Of a stretch of DNA of 64,000 bases, positions 24,663-34,375 are shown in pieces. A program made the position numbers and the translations under genes. The notes under the pieces were generated by a model. That model saw only the letters and a list, made by a program, of their open reading frames with translations. It searched no databases and was not told the origin of the DNA. Each line of letters begins with the position of its first letter. The first letter of the stretch is position 1. Origin of the DNA: Planctomycetota bacterium (GTDB lineage Bacteria; Planctomycetota; Planctomycetia; Planctomycetales; Planctomycetaceae); the NCBI GenBank assembly GCA_014584345.1, contig JACTNB010000009.1:1-64000 (forward strand). Reading direction: 5' to 3'.

Positions 24663-26630
24663 ATGCATCGTTTCGTGATTCTCCTGGCTTTGCTCGTGCC
24701 CGTTGTCGCTTTTCCATATCTGCCGGCACCGGCCCAGCCCCCGTCACGGCCGGCGTTGAAAGGGGACTACATCGCGCGATCGAGCTTGCCCAATCCGTAT
24801 GCGCATATACCGGCTCAATGTTATATCGAGACAGCCGGAGGCACCCAGAATGCCTGTCAGTTCTGCCACACCGATGGTCTTGCGAAACGAGGTTTCGGCA
24901 ACAATGTTCCCCAGGGAGGCCATTCTCCCTTCCTGGGAGACCTGACTGCCGAATACGCGTTTGCCGCTCTGCAATTTCCCTTTCTGGCAAACGGTTCGAT
25001 CAACCCCTGGGAAAATACGTTGCGACCGGAACGTCTGCGGGCCGCGGTTGCCGCGGAGGGCCAGGACCCTTCAAACTGGAATCCGCGCGCGCGAATTCGC
25101 GAGGATAACTGGAGCTCGGCCTGGGATCTTCGCGCAGGGAGTCCACTCCAGTGGGATACGGGCGTGGCGGGCGATCCGTTTCGCCTGTTCCCCGCCCTGA
25201 ATCCGCGCGACCTGCCCGCCGGGGCGGATGGGTTCGTCCGCAGTTCCAGGGCAGAGGGAACTTGTTTTCATGATGGGATCGGCTGGATTACGGGCTGGCG
25301 TGCGATCAATTTTGTCCCGCTGGGGATTTTCACGCCGTTGACCGGATCGGTTTCGGGAATTTATATCCGTCTGCCCGACCGCTTTCTCCGCGACGCGTCT
25401 GGTCGTTACGATCTGGCGACGTATGCCGCGAATCTGGATCTGCTGGCGGCGGCGATTTCGGATCACCTCCCGGCGGACGCGCCAGCCCTGTATCATGGCG
25501 GAGCAGCGGATACGTTGGTGCAACCGGGGCTTTATCCCCTGGGGACGGAATTTGCTCATCCCTTGCATTACGTGGATGTCGCCTGCGATGGGAGTCCGGC
25601 TGCCCCGGGTCGTTTCCCGGGGACACGAGCCAATCGGGTGAAGGAAATTCGCTATATGATAAAGCTGCGGCGCTTCGATCCGGACTATGGCGCGGCGGTG
25701 ATGAAGGAAGAAGCCGCGCCGGCGTATGCACATCGCGCGGAGGGCTGGATCGATAACGGCGCGGGCTGGCTGCTCGCGGGATGGATTGAAAACCGCTCGG
25801 GGGAACTGCGCGCGCAGACTCCGGGTGAACTCGTGCAGTGCGTCGGCTGCCATTCGGGGCATCTGCCGCCCCAAGACACGGGCGGGTATGGGATGTTTCA
25901 ATCGGGTGTCGGCGTGACGGTCGACAGCACCTGGGCCTTGCCACGCCGATTACCCGGCCAGGCGGGCTGGGGGGAAATGGATATGCTGGGCTATCGCGCT
26001 CCGACTCAGCCCGATGGCATCGGAATCGCTTCCTGGGACGATCCTCTGAACCGCTCGTTACAGCGAGGCGAGTTTCGGCATTTTCTGGAAACCGTGGTCG
26101 GCATCAGCTTGTACGGAGACATGCCGAGCAGCGTGGAAGACTTCTTGAAGTCGCGAATTCAGCCCGATCGAGGTTACTCCGCCGCCTGGCCTCCGCTGGA
26201 GTCTACTACCGCGACGGGGTATCGGGATTCCCAGTTGTTACGTGCCGCGTTGCTGCGTGAACTGACTGCCCGAAGTGAATATCTCGATGACCGCGGGCAT
26301 CTCGCTGGGGCCTTTTTTTACCCCCGTGAACCCGAGGCCCTGGAAAATGCCCGCCGCTATCAACAGGTGGTCGTGACACAGCGTTACCATTGGGGCAAGG
26401 ATGTGTTTCCCGAAACTCCGATCACATTTCGCTATTTTCGCACGCCGGCCCACGCCTTCACGCATCAGGACGGGCGACCCTACGAAGTGGGAGACGTGGT
26501 GGTGGATCGACCCATCGAGACCGATCGCACCCGATTGACCTGGGGCGTGGGCATCACCCCCACGGAGATCAGGGAGTCTCCCGATTACGAACCGATTTTG
26601 GATTTCCCGGAACCGGCAAGCAGTGAGTAA
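24663..26630 (+). CDS. Exported protein with two CxxCH haem-binding motifs
   Basis: The 655-residue protein has a signal peptide (MHRFVILLALLVPVVAFPYL) and two c-type haem motifs: C65-Q-F-C68-H69 and, far apart, C393-V-G-C396-H397 (QCVGCHSGH). Between them is a large region rich in aromatic residues and Pro (WDLRAGSPLQWDTGV, GIGWITGWRAINFVPLG). I do not recognise the overall family. With two haems attached in the periplasm it should carry electrons or act as an oxidoreductase. GAGGA lies about 10 bases before the ATG at 24663. It sits between the PhoX-like gene and the pectate lyase gene, all in one direction with short gaps, so an operon is likely, though the functional link is not obvious. 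Confidence 0.8.
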   Translation: MHRFVILLALLVPVVAFPYLPAPAQPPSRPALKGDYIARSSLPNPYAHIPAQCYIETAGGTQNACQFCHTDGLAKRGFGNNVPQGGHSPFLGDLTAEYAFAALQFPFLANGSINPWENTLRPERLRAAVAAEGQDPSNWNPRARIREDNWSSAWDLRAGSPLQWDTGVAGDPFRLFPALNPRDLPAGADGFVRSSRAEGTCFHDGIGWITGWRAINFVPLGIFTPLTGSVSGIYIRLPDRFLRDASGRYDLATYAANLDLLAAAISDHLPADAPALYHGGAADTLVQPGLYPLGTEFAHPLHYVDVACDGSPAAPGRFPGTRANRVKEIRYMIKLRRFDPDYGAAVMKEEAAPAYAHRAEGWIDNGAGWLLAGWIENRSGELRAQTPGELVQCVGCHSGHLPPQDTGGYGMFQSGVGVTVDSTWALPRRLPGQAGWGEMDMLGYRAPTQPDGIGIASWDDPLNRSLQRGEFRHFLETVVGISLYGDMPSSVEDFLKSRIQPDRGYSAAWPPLESTTATGYRDSQLLRAALLRELTARSEYLDDRGHLAGAFFYPREPEALENARRYQQVVVTQRYHWGKDVFPETPITFRYFRTPAHAFTHQDGRPYEVGDVVVDRPIETDRTRLTWGVGITPTEIRESPDYEPILDFPEPASSE

Positions 26631-26682
26631 ACGGACTCCCGCGGATTTCCACTGTTCCTTCAACTCAACCTGGAGCCAAGTA

Positions 26683-28116
26683 ATGAACCGATCCCTGATG
26701 CTGACCGTAATTTGCCTGGCAATCATGAATTCCCCCGCCGAAGCTCAACCGCGGCGGGCAGAGGCCGAAGGATGTTTACGTCACGCCGTCGATTTTTATC
26801 TCAAACACTGCTCCAGACATGGAGGATATGTCTGGCGTTACAGTCGGGATTTGAAGCTTAGCGAAGGGGAGGCCGAAACCGACGCGAATGTCATCTGGGT
26901 ACAGCCGCCCGGCACACCCGCCGTGGGAATCGCGCTGCTCGATGCCTATCGGGTCACGTCCGAGCCTGCCTATCTGGAAGGGGCTCGCCGGGCCGCGGAG
27001 GCCTTAATGGCAGGGCAGCTGCATTCGGGAGGCTGGTATTACTCGATCACATTCGCGCCCGGGGAGCGTCGGGCCTGGGGATACCGGGACAATCCCGATT
27101 ATCCCATCAGTCGAACTCGCAAAAACAAGCAGAACATCACGACACTCGACGACGACACTACACCGGCAGCGGTCCGCTTTCTGGTGTTGCTCGATCGCCA
27201 ACTCGATTTCCAGGACAAGCGTATTCACGAAGCCTCGCTGTTCGCACTCGACGCCCTGGTCAAGGCGCAGCATCCCAATGGCGGGTGGTCGCAAAACTGG
27301 GACGTGCATCCGGGGCAACCCAAGTGGCCCGTCTATCCCGTTACCGGGGCTGCCTATCCACCGGAGTGGAGTCGTAAATGGATGAACGACTGGACCGGGA
27401 AGTATTACCTGAACGACAATGTCCTCGGGAACATGCTGGCCACGATGCTGCTGGCCTGGGAGGTGTACGGGAATGATCAGTATCTCAATTCCGCCCGGCG
27501 GGCGGGTGATTTTCTGTTGCGGGCGCAAATGCCCGATCCCCAACCGGCCTGGGCGCAGCAGTACGACGAACACATGTTTCCTGTCTGGGACCGCAAGTTC
27601 GAGCCCCCGGCAATCGCCAGTGATGAAAGCCAGGAATCAATCGAAGCCTTGTTGCTACTCCATGAAAAATCCGGCGATGAAAAGTATCTTCAGTCCATTC
27701 CGCGGGCTTTAAAGTATCTGCGGAACTCCCTGCTGCCCGATGGGCAACTCGCTCGCTTTTACGAACTCCAGACCAATCGCCCGCTGTATTTCGAAGTGCG
27801 CGAGGGGGTTTATCATCTCACCTATGACGACTCCCGGCTCCCCACGCATTATGCCTTCAAAATCCCGTCCCGGATCGACCGGCTGGAAGCCCGTTACCAG
27901 CAGGCACTCCTCCCTGCCGCCAATCCCCCCGGACCGCGCAAGCCCTCCGATAGCCGGATCAGCACCATCCTCGAAACACAGGACGAACGCGGGGCCTGGG
28001 TCCAGCCGGGAACGATGCGCGGCTTTCGGAAGGCTTCGCCGGAAGGGGTAATCGAATCCGAAACGTTCCTTCGGAACGTGCGCGACTTATGCGATTACCT
28101 GGAAAATGTACGCTGA
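26683..28116 (+). CDS. Exported pectate lyase, polysaccharide lyase family 10-like
   Basis: The 477-residue protein has a signal peptide (MLTVICLAIMNSPAEAQP) and the alpha/alpha-barrel text of the PL10 pectate lyases (Pec_lyase): GGYVWRYSRD, HSGGWYYSITFAPG, ITTLDDDTTPAAVRFL (the conserved acidic D-D-D-T-T block), AQHPNGGWSQNWD and the closing region TYDDSRLPTHYAF. PL10 enzymes cut polygalacturonate by beta-elimination with calcium. GGAG lies 8 bases before the ATG at 26683; an earlier open frame overlaps the previous gene. Pectin or other polyuronate use fits a heterotroph living on algal or plant polysaccharides. It is the last gene of the PhoX-like/di-haem run. Confidence 0.85.
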   Translation: MNRSLMLTVICLAIMNSPAEAQPRRAEAEGCLRHAVDFYLKHCSRHGGYVWRYSRDLKLSEGEAETDANVIWVQPPGTPAVGIALLDAYRVTSEPAYLEGARRAAEALMAGQLHSGGWYYSITFAPGERRAWGYRDNPDYPISRTRKNKQNITTLDDDTTPAAVRFLVLLDRQLDFQDKRIHEASLFALDALVKAQHPNGGWSQNWDVHPGQPKWPVYPVTGAAYPPEWSRKWMNDWTGKYYLNDNVLGNMLATMLLAWEVYGNDQYLNSARRAGDFLLRAQMPDPQPAWAQQYDEHMFPVWDRKFEPPAIASDESQESIEALLLLHEKSGDEKYLQSIPRALKYLRNSLLPDGQLARFYELQTNRPLYFEVREGVYHLTYDDSRLPTHYAFKIPSRIDRLEARYQQALLPAANPPGPRKPSDSRISTILETQDERGAWVQPGTMRGFRKASPEGVIESETFLRNVRDLCDYLENVR

Positions 28117-28448
28117 TTGCGAAACGCCCCTGTCTTGGACTGTAATCTTTTCGCAGGGCACACTGCAGGCCGTGTATTTATCGTAGGGTAAGCTGTGTGT
28201 ATGTTCTCCGATGTGTCCACTCCGGTGGACTAAATGGGTGCCACTGGCGGCTTGTCCGCCAGTGCGAGCGTGAACGAGCAAATAGCGAGCGGGGGACGGC
28301 AGTCCTCTGTCTATTTCGACCGCATGGCGACTTGGCCACCAGTTTCCAGATCCAGCCACAACTGCCAGGGGACTCACGTCCCCCGCTCGCCTGCCATAAA
28401 ATTCGAGCCATACGCGCCAGCGTCGGAGATTGGGAGGGGAATGCAGGG
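28117..28448. other. Intergenic region holding a hairpin repeat
   Basis: About 330 bases between convergent genes. Apart from the short hairpin repeat at 28242-28264 it contains no supported gene. Open frames on both strands run through it but have no ribosome binding site or protein-like text. Confidence 0.45.
28242..28264. repeat. CACTGGC-type hairpin repeat
   Basis: Perfect 9-base arms, CACTGGCGG (28242-28250) and CCGCCAGTG (28256-28264), around CTTGT. The same CACTGGC...GCCAGTG core recurs at 44924-44986. It lies between convergent genes but has no T-run, so a repeat of a dispersed family is more likely than a simple terminator. Confidence 0.55.
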
Positions 28449-31211
28449 TCAGTTATTACTGGCGGATTCCTTCGGCGTAGTGTTGCGTTCGAGAAGTTTG
28501 TAGAACTGTTCCTCGTCGATGACATCATTGAGAATGCGCCGGCCGTTTTTCTGTTCGGCACGCAGCCACAGATCCTTCGCCTCCAGGTTTTCGAAATCTG
28601 GTATCAGATAAACCGCCTTGCGTGATTGACCGCTGGCCAGGCCATCGATGTTCCGCGTCTGGCGGCGCCGACCGCGAATCAGCAAGTGGCAGCGCATGTC
28701 GATCACTTCGGTTGTCTCGGTCTGGTTCGTTACGATCTGTTCGACCAGCACGCCCCCTTCGTCGGTTGGCGTGAGGACGATCTCCATCCGGACGTCGCCC
28801 AGGCCCACCAGGTAATCCCGATAAACACGAAAGGGATGGCTGATTCCAGCTCCACCCAGGTTGAACTCGATCTCCAGTGTCTGCTTGCCCAGATTGGTAC
28901 GCGAGGGAAGCTTGATGCCAAACGGCAAGGCTACCTCCTGGTCCCCCTGTGCCACCAACGGAATATGACTGGGCGTGATCTGCCAGGCGTATTCCGGCAA
29001 GATCTGCACGGTTCCCTGAACGGTCCAGGGAAAGGCGTTCTTGACGATCAGCGTATCTTCCTGTTCGGCAAGGGAACTGGAAATCCGCCCTTTTTCAAAG
29101 CGGACTCCCATGCGCCAGTCCATCAGTTCCTTCGAGCAGCCCGTCAGTATCATGGGAACGGACGTCACTGTGAATTTCTGCCGTCCGGTCCGGGCATCGC
29201 CCCAGAGTCTGCGTTTGTCCCCCCACACCGTATGCTGAATCACTTCGTCGCCCAGGTAGATGTCTTCCTCGATCGGTTCGTCGTTCCAGAGCACCAGGAC
29301 AGCATCGTGCTCGCGCAGAAACACATGATTCTGACTACGTCCCGGCAGTTGAATCGAGCCTGCGTACTGGCTGTGATTCAACGCCAGGGAAACTGTCCGC
29401 CAGGGGAGGAACAGTTCCGAAGGGGAGCCATCCGGCTCCAGCAGGCCGTATTCGGGATCGAACACGTTGTAGGCGAAGATCAAGTCGCAGCCCGTCTGCT
29501 TGGACAGAATCATGCGACGCACCAGATCGTTCGCTCGCACATGGGGGTCGTCCCTAAGGTCGGGTTTGCTTGCCTTGACCAATACCCAGGCCTCGTATCC
29601 CGCCTGCTGAATCTCCCCCACGCTACGCGAAACGCTCTCCAGGGTCTCGTGCTCATCGAAGATCACGGTCAGGAAATTGCGGGTCAATGCCGGATTTCGC
29701 TGTACCGCGGAGCCGACATTCCAGCGGACTCCCAACTGCCGAATCTGCCCGATACGCTGCAATTCCTTGCGTATTTCGTCCATTGTCCGATGTAACTCGG
29801 GCATGCCCACAAAACTCGAATCGTTGTCGTCCCCCAGTTGCCAGCGCGTCACCGTGGGCGAGTACAGCGCCATCACTTGATTGGCTGCCTCACGCCAGAC
29901 AATCGGAGGCGAAACAAACAACTCGCTGATGCCTCCCCAGTCCGGAGCATATTTCTGGCGTATTTCCCTCGGCGGGTCCGCGAACATGCCGATGGGGTTG
30001 ATCGATTGATTCCGGAGTTCCGTGAGAAACTGTCCCACGGCGGCGGGATTGTGGGAGTAGGCATCCTGCCAGACCGGTATTTTAATCCAGTTGATGCCGG
30101 ACTGTTGCGCGATTGCCAGCAGATCGGGATAGTCGATGTGGTGGTGAGCACCACTGAGATTCCAGCCGAACTCCCCCACCGAAGGGGATTTTTCCACCAG
30201 ATTCAGCACGGCAAAGGCCGTCGATTTTCGCACCACGGTCGAGTCATTCCGCAGCAGCGAGGCGTGCACGCGGTAATAGCCGGGCGGATAAACCGGCAAG
30301 TGCCAGACCGTTTGGTCCGTCTGTTTCCCCGAACGGGCCGTGGCTTCGGTCGAGGGGGCGGGTTTCAACTCCCGGACGGTCTGGTCGATTGTGCGGCCAT
30401 ACACATCCTCCACGACAAGCTGCAGATTGTATTGAAACGATGCCCCTTGATGGGAGTCGTCCAGTCCCGTGGCATGCGAGTGGATGGTAATGTCGGAATC
30501 CGACTTGCGGAAATGGGTCTCGAAATTACTGGCCAGCGACAGGCTTGGCAGCTTGGCAATGATGATTTCGTCGAACCAGGCGGAACCGCTCAGGTCCATC
30601 TCTTCGCTATGCACCAGGTGGCAGCCCACCACCACGAATTTGACCTCCGACGAAGGCGTGACCGGAGGAATTTTCAGATTGGCCCAGCTCTTGTGAGTGC
30701 CCGAAACGGGCGGCATCAAGAGTCGCTCCACGCGCTGTTTACGATGATTCAGGAACGAGAACGAGACCAACGCCGCATCATGCTGCAGGCCGCGCGTCAA
30801 CACGGATGCCCGCATCACGTAACTGTGAAAGGCATCGATTGGGATGGGAGGAGAATAGTAGGCGGCACCGCTGCCATTCGCGTCTATCCGCAGACTCCGC
30901 TTCTCATGCGAAGCGTGGCGATAGTCGATCTCCGCGCGGACGTACTGCCGAAATTCCAGTCCCCGTCTTCGCGTCCAGTCATCCGGCTGGCTGTCGTAGT
31001 CTAGATCCTCGTCTTGCTCGAAGGAAAACACGCGTACCGGAATTGCTCCCTGATACACGTCGAAATCGTCTTTCCCCGCGCTGTCGAGTTGCTGTTCCGG
31101 GAGAGTTGGCTGGTCTGCGGCGCGTACCTTCTGGCCTTCAGGGAACTGGCCTGGAACCAACCCCCAGAAAAACGCGATTGCAGCCAGAAGTCGTCCAGCC
31201 CCAGCCGACAT
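28449..31211 (-). CDS. Large exported protein with a glycosidase-like TIM-barrel region
   Basis: The 920-residue protein has a signal peptide (LLAAIAFFWGLVPGQFPEG) and an N-terminal beta-sandwich-like half: RRRGLEFRQYVRAEIDY, KRSLRIDANGSG and VVVGCHLVH, typical of carbohydrate-binding or fibronectin-like folds. Its central part reads like a glycoside hydrolase barrel (FGWNLSGAHHHIDYPD, GINWIKIPVWQDAY, WQLGDDNDSSFVGM, with a possible acid in LGDDND). C-terminal beta-rich domains follow. No family can be named. The ATG at 31211 gives the signal peptide; the frame is open further upstream. It converges with the pectate lyase gene. Polysaccharide processing outside the cell is the best guess, from architecture and context only. 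Confidence 0.65.
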   Translation of the reverse strand: MSAGAGRLLAAIAFFWGLVPGQFPEGQKVRAADQPTLPEQQLDSAGKDDFDVYQGAIPVRVFSFEQDEDLDYDSQPDDWTRRRGLEFRQYVRAEIDYRHASHEKRSLRIDANGSGAAYYSPPIPIDAFHSYVMRASVLTRGLQHDAALVSFSFLNHRKQRVERLLMPPVSGTHKSWANLKIPPVTPSSEVKFVVVGCHLVHSEEMDLSGSAWFDEIIIAKLPSLSLASNFETHFRKSDSDITIHSHATGLDDSHQGASFQYNLQLVVEDVYGRTIDQTVRELKPAPSTEATARSGKQTDQTVWHLPVYPPGYYRVHASLLRNDSTVVRKSTAFAVLNLVEKSPSVGEFGWNLSGAHHHIDYPDLLAIAQQSGINWIKIPVWQDAYSHNPAAVGQFLTELRNQSINPIGMFADPPREIRQKYAPDWGGISELFVSPPIVWREAANQVMALYSPTVTRWQLGDDNDSSFVGMPELHRTMDEIRKELQRIGQIRQLGVRWNVGSAVQRNPALTRNFLTVIFDEHETLESVSRSVGEIQQAGYEAWVLVKASKPDLRDDPHVRANDLVRRMILSKQTGCDLIFAYNVFDPEYGLLEPDGSPSELFLPWRTVSLALNHSQYAGSIQLPGRSQNHVFLREHDAVLVLWNDEPIEEDIYLGDEVIQHTVWGDKRRLWGDARTGRQKFTVTSVPMILTGCSKELMDWRMGVRFEKGRISSSLAEQEDTLIVKNAFPWTVQGTVQILPEYAWQITPSHIPLVAQGDQEVALPFGIKLPSRTNLGKQTLEIEFNLGGAGISHPFRVYRDYLVGLGDVRMEIVLTPTDEGGVLVEQIVTNQTETTEVIDMRCHLLIRGRRRQTRNIDGLASGQSRKAVYLIPDFENLEAKDLWLRAEQKNGRRILNDVIDEEQFYKLLERNTTPKESASNN

Positions 31212-31442
31212 GCCCACGCCCCACTCGAGTACCGACGAATGCGTTTGCACGCATGAAGAACCTCTTCGTACATCGGCACCTTGCGGGCGGAACTTGCCGT
31301 CGCGGTCGATCAGGCAGAAAATGCCGGGGGAAGCGATTCCAGCGATTCTGCGGAATTCCCTGCAAAATCCGCCTGGCACGCTTCCTCGCAGCCGATTGCG
31401 TTGGCATCGGCCAGATGGTCCTCGGCTCGAAAGGCCCGCGGG

Positions 31443-32201
31443 TTATATACGCTGTTGCGCGATCGGGGCATCCTGGGTCATGGCCTGAATCAGGCGTTCG
31501 GGGTCGAGCGGTTTGGGGAACCAGCCGCTGCACCCCTCGGCAATGCCGTATTCCGCGGGCGATGTACCACTGACGGCGAACACCTTGAGATCGGCGAGAC
31601 GTTGATCGGCACGAATCTGCTGCAGCGTGGCGCGTCCATCCGTGCGGGGCATTTTCATGTCGAGCAGCACGAAATCGGGCAACTCGTGATCCGCCAGAAA
31701 ATCGAGTGCTTCCGCTCCATTGCTGGCGCTATTGACGGCGAAGCCGTGCAGGCGCAGTAAACCGGCCAGCAATTCCCGCTCGTTGTCGTCGTCGTCCACC
31801 ACCAGCAGCCGCAGCGGTTGCTGCTTACGGACGGTTTCCACCTTGCTTTTGGCGGTCCCGATATCCTTGTCGAGTTTTTGCAGTTCGTCGATGACCTTCT
31901 GCATGGTCAACTCGGCTTGATCCTGCAGATCCATTTCGGCCTGCTTCTGGAACAGCCGCAAGCCCAAGTTAATCGCGTTCAGGCGATTGCGAAGCTGGTG
32001 GCGGTCGATATCCGCGTTGAAATTCTGCCGAAACGCTTCGATTTCCCGTTGTTCGCAGGCCTCGGGACGAATGATGGGGATGTTCGAGGGAGCATCGATT
32101 CCCAGTTTGACGACTTTCCCCTTCACCTGCAGCACCTGCAGTTTGATGTCGAGGTTGGGGAACACGATCTGCTGATCGACGCGACGCGATAATACGAGCA
32201 T
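31443..32201 (-). CDS. CsrA - histidine helix - receiver domain fusion protein
   Basis: The 252-residue protein starts with a CsrA domain (residues 1 to about 56: MLVLSRRVDQQIVF, KVVKLGIDAP, PIIRPEACEQREI with the RNA-contact arginine near R45). A helical segment (about 60-128) contains RHQLRNRLNAINLGLRLF, which resembles the histidine phosphotransfer/dimerisation helix of kinases, with H68. A receiver domain (about 129-245) follows: LLVVDDDDNERE acidic pocket, phospho-acceptor D181 in VLLDMKMPRTDG, and K230 in FPKPLDP. AAGGAAAC precedes the ATG. It is divergent from a hybrid histidine kinase. Phosphorylation would be expected to alter mRNA binding by the CsrA part, which joins two-component signalling to post-transcriptional control in one chain. 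Function is inferred from the domains. Confidence 0.88.
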   Translation of the reverse strand: MLVLSRRVDQQIVFPNLDIKLQVLQVKGKVVKLGIDAPSNIPIIRPEACEQREIEAFRQNFNADIDRHQLRNRLNAINLGLRLFQKQAEMDLQDQAELTMQKVIDELQKLDKDIGTAKSKVETVRKQQPLRLLVVDDDDNERELLAGLLRLHGFAVNSASNGAEALDFLADHELPDFVLLDMKMPRTDGRATLQQIRADQRLADLKVFAVSGTSPAEYGIAEGCSGWFPKPLDPERLIQAMTQDAPIAQQRI

Positions 32202-32792
32202 GTGAGTTTCCTTTCTCTGTCCGCAATCCTAAAGGATTTGCGTTCCCACCGTGGATAGAAAAAATTACCCCGTGGCGGACAGGCGGGCATCCTTGCTCGA
32301 CTCCCGTCGTCATTCACTCGACTTGCCTTCCTGGCTGCGAGCCGTTGACTGCCAGATTCATGGACGCACAAACCACGCCCGGCAACGCGGAATCCTTAAT
32401 GACTTCGCGATGCCACAAATCTGTATCAAACACCGCATGGACTGGTTTAGCGAGGCATCCGCCTGCATAACCCCCCGGCGCTGTTAAGATACTATCCTGC
32501 CGGAAAGACGAGATCAAGAGGAGTTAAGGGATTCTGGGCCATTCCCGGGAATCGGACCTTGGTGACATGTTTGCGACCAGGGGCTCGAACTGAGCGGACA
32601 GGTATGGTATGGTGTGGCAGGCTTGCCCCTGGCAGGTTTCGCCGCGGGTGGGCACGGAGTGGAATGGATACGGATGACTGGATGGAGAGTCCTCGGTCTG
32701 CAACACTGGGTCTCCGCTTGTCGAACGGACTCGCGGAGCCAGAAAGTTGTAAATTCCGTGAGTGGAATATCGCGACAGAAAAGGATGCGGAG
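32202..32792. other. Divergent intergenic region between the CsrA-receiver and kinase genes
   Basis: About 590 bases between divergent starts. No supported gene; the open frame upstream of the kinase (from 32559) has Arg/Gly-rich non-conserved text and no ribosome binding site. Promoters for both genes, and possibly leader sequences bearing GGA sites, should be here. Confidence 0.4.
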
Positions 32793-34340
32793 ATGAGATT
32801 CAAGGATGGCATACAGCGGTATTGCATCGCGATTGTGAGCACGCTGGCGGCAACACAGATTCGGCTCTGGATCGACCCCTGGGTGGGCGATCATGTTCCC
32901 TTTGGAACCTACATGGTTGCGGTGGTCCTGACGGCCTGGATGGCAGGAAGTGGACCTGCCATCGTCACGCTGCTGCTCGGAATTATTGCCGCTGCCTATT
33001 ACTTCATTGCTCCCACGCACACGCTGTTCACGGACAATCCGCATGCGCTGGTTTCGCTGGTGATCTACGGGATTGTCGGCGTGGTGACGATCTCGCTGTT
33101 CAATCTAGTCAGTCGACAACACAACCTGGCACGCGAGCAACTTAAGCAGATTCGCAAGCTGACAAAGGACCAGCAAATCTCCGATCGCAGAAAGGATGAG
33201 TTTCTGGCCTTGCTGGCGCACGAGTTGCGCAATCCCCTGGCGCCGATTCGCAGCGGATTGATGCTGCTGCAAAGCGATCATCTGGGCGAGGAAGAACATG
33301 GCCGCACCGTGAAAACCTTGTGCCGCCAGTTACGCCAGTTGATTCGCATCGTGGACGACCTGCTGGACGTCTCGCGGTTCATGCACGACAAAATCGTGCT
33401 GGAATGCCACCCGGTCGATTTGCGGGAACTGGTGGAAACTGCCATCGAGCAGGCCCAGCCGGATTTCAAGGACCGCGCCCATGAAGTCCAACTGTTGATG
33501 CCCGCCCGCGTGGTTCCCGTGCATGGGGATCGAGTGCGGATCGTGCAGGTCATCACCAATTTGCTGACCAACGCCTCGAAGTACACCCCGCGACAGGGAC
33601 GCATTCAAATCCTGCTGGAAATCAATGCCAACGCGGCTCAACTTTCCGTGACCGACAACGGGATTGGTATCACCCGGGAAATGCAGCAGTACATCTTCGA
33701 ATTGTTTGCCCGATCGGCGGCGACGATGCAGCGCGATCAGGGGGGACTGGGGTTGGGCCTGCCGATCGCCAAACGATTTACCGACATGCATGGAGGCACG
33801 CTCCGGGCCTTCAGCGAAGGGGCCGACCGAGGCAGCCGCTTTGAATTGAACCTCCCCTTGATTTCCGCCGATCAACTGCGGTCCCCCGATCGGGGAACTA
33901 ACACAACTCACTCGGAATACAACGTGTGCCCCGGCCCGGTCGAACCTCCCGCCGATCCGCAAAAACCTCGTGTGATGATCGTGGACGACAATGTCGATGC
34001 CGCCGAAACACTGTCCATACTCCTGGGCATGGAAGGATACGAAGTTGTCTGCGTCAACGATGGCTTCCAGGCGTTGACTCAGGTCAGCGAGTTCCGACCG
34101 GATATCGTGCTGCTGGACATCGGGCTGCCTGGCATGGACGGCTACGAAGTGGCCCGGCGTCTCCGCGAGGAGTTCATCCTGCAACCGCTGCTGCTGATTG
34201 CCGTTACGGGCTGGGGAGGCGATGAGGACTTGCTGAAATCGCGACAAGCGGGCATCGATCATCATCTGGTCAAACCGGTCGATCCCGAAGCCTTGTCGCG
34301 ACTGATGAGAAGTGTCACCACCTCGCTCCCTTCGAGTTAG
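32793..34340 (+). CDS. Hybrid sensor histidine kinase with membrane DUF4118-like sensor
   Basis: The 515-residue protein has: a KdpD-like membrane sensor block (about 10-105, four helices with GTYMVAVVLTAWMAGSGPAI); a HisKA helix with H143 in LALLAHELRNPLAPIRSG; an ATPase domain (QVITNLLTNASKY N-box, VTDNGIGI, GGLGLGLPIAKR); and a C-terminal receiver (VMIVDDNVDAAE, phospho-acceptor in VLLDIGLPGMDG, Lys in LVKPVDP). The ATG at 32793 is chosen for the ribosome binding site GGATGCGGAG and because the helix block begins there. It is divergent from the CsrA-receiver gene, a natural partner: the kinase could phosphorylate its own receiver, then the fusion's H68 or D181. The ligand is unknown; DUF4118 sensors have no common signal. 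Confidence 0.9.
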   Translation: MRFKDGIQRYCIAIVSTLAATQIRLWIDPWVGDHVPFGTYMVAVVLTAWMAGSGPAIVTLLLGIIAAAYYFIAPTHTLFTDNPHALVSLVIYGIVGVVTISLFNLVSRQHNLAREQLKQIRKLTKDQQISDRRKDEFLALLAHELRNPLAPIRSGLMLLQSDHLGEEEHGRTVKTLCRQLRQLIRIVDDLLDVSRFMHDKIVLECHPVDLRELVETAIEQAQPDFKDRAHEVQLLMPARVVPVHGDRVRIVQVITNLLTNASKYTPRQGRIQILLEINANAAQLSVTDNGIGITREMQQYIFELFARSAATMQRDQGGLGLGLPIAKRFTDMHGGTLRAFSEGADRGSRFELNLPLISADQLRSPDRGTNTTHSEYNVCPGPVEPPADPQKPRVMIVDDNVDAAETLSILLGMEGYEVVCVNDGFQALTQVSEFRPDIVLLDIGLPGMDGYEVARRLREEFILQPLLLIAVTGWGGDEDLLKSRQAGIDHHLVKPVDPEALSRLMRSVTTSLPSS

Positions 34341-34375
34341 CCGCGCTCCCCTCGCACTTTAACGAACCGCGAATA

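Noticed and set aside
29838..31004. Plus-strand open frame inside the 920-residue protein gene
   Set aside because: The composition is His/Arg/Gly-rich without motifs, and it lies wholly antisense to a gene with a signal peptide.
33330..34265. Minus-strand open frame opposite the hybrid kinase
   Set aside because: It is antisense to conserved HisKA, ATPase and receiver motifs and has no motif of its own.
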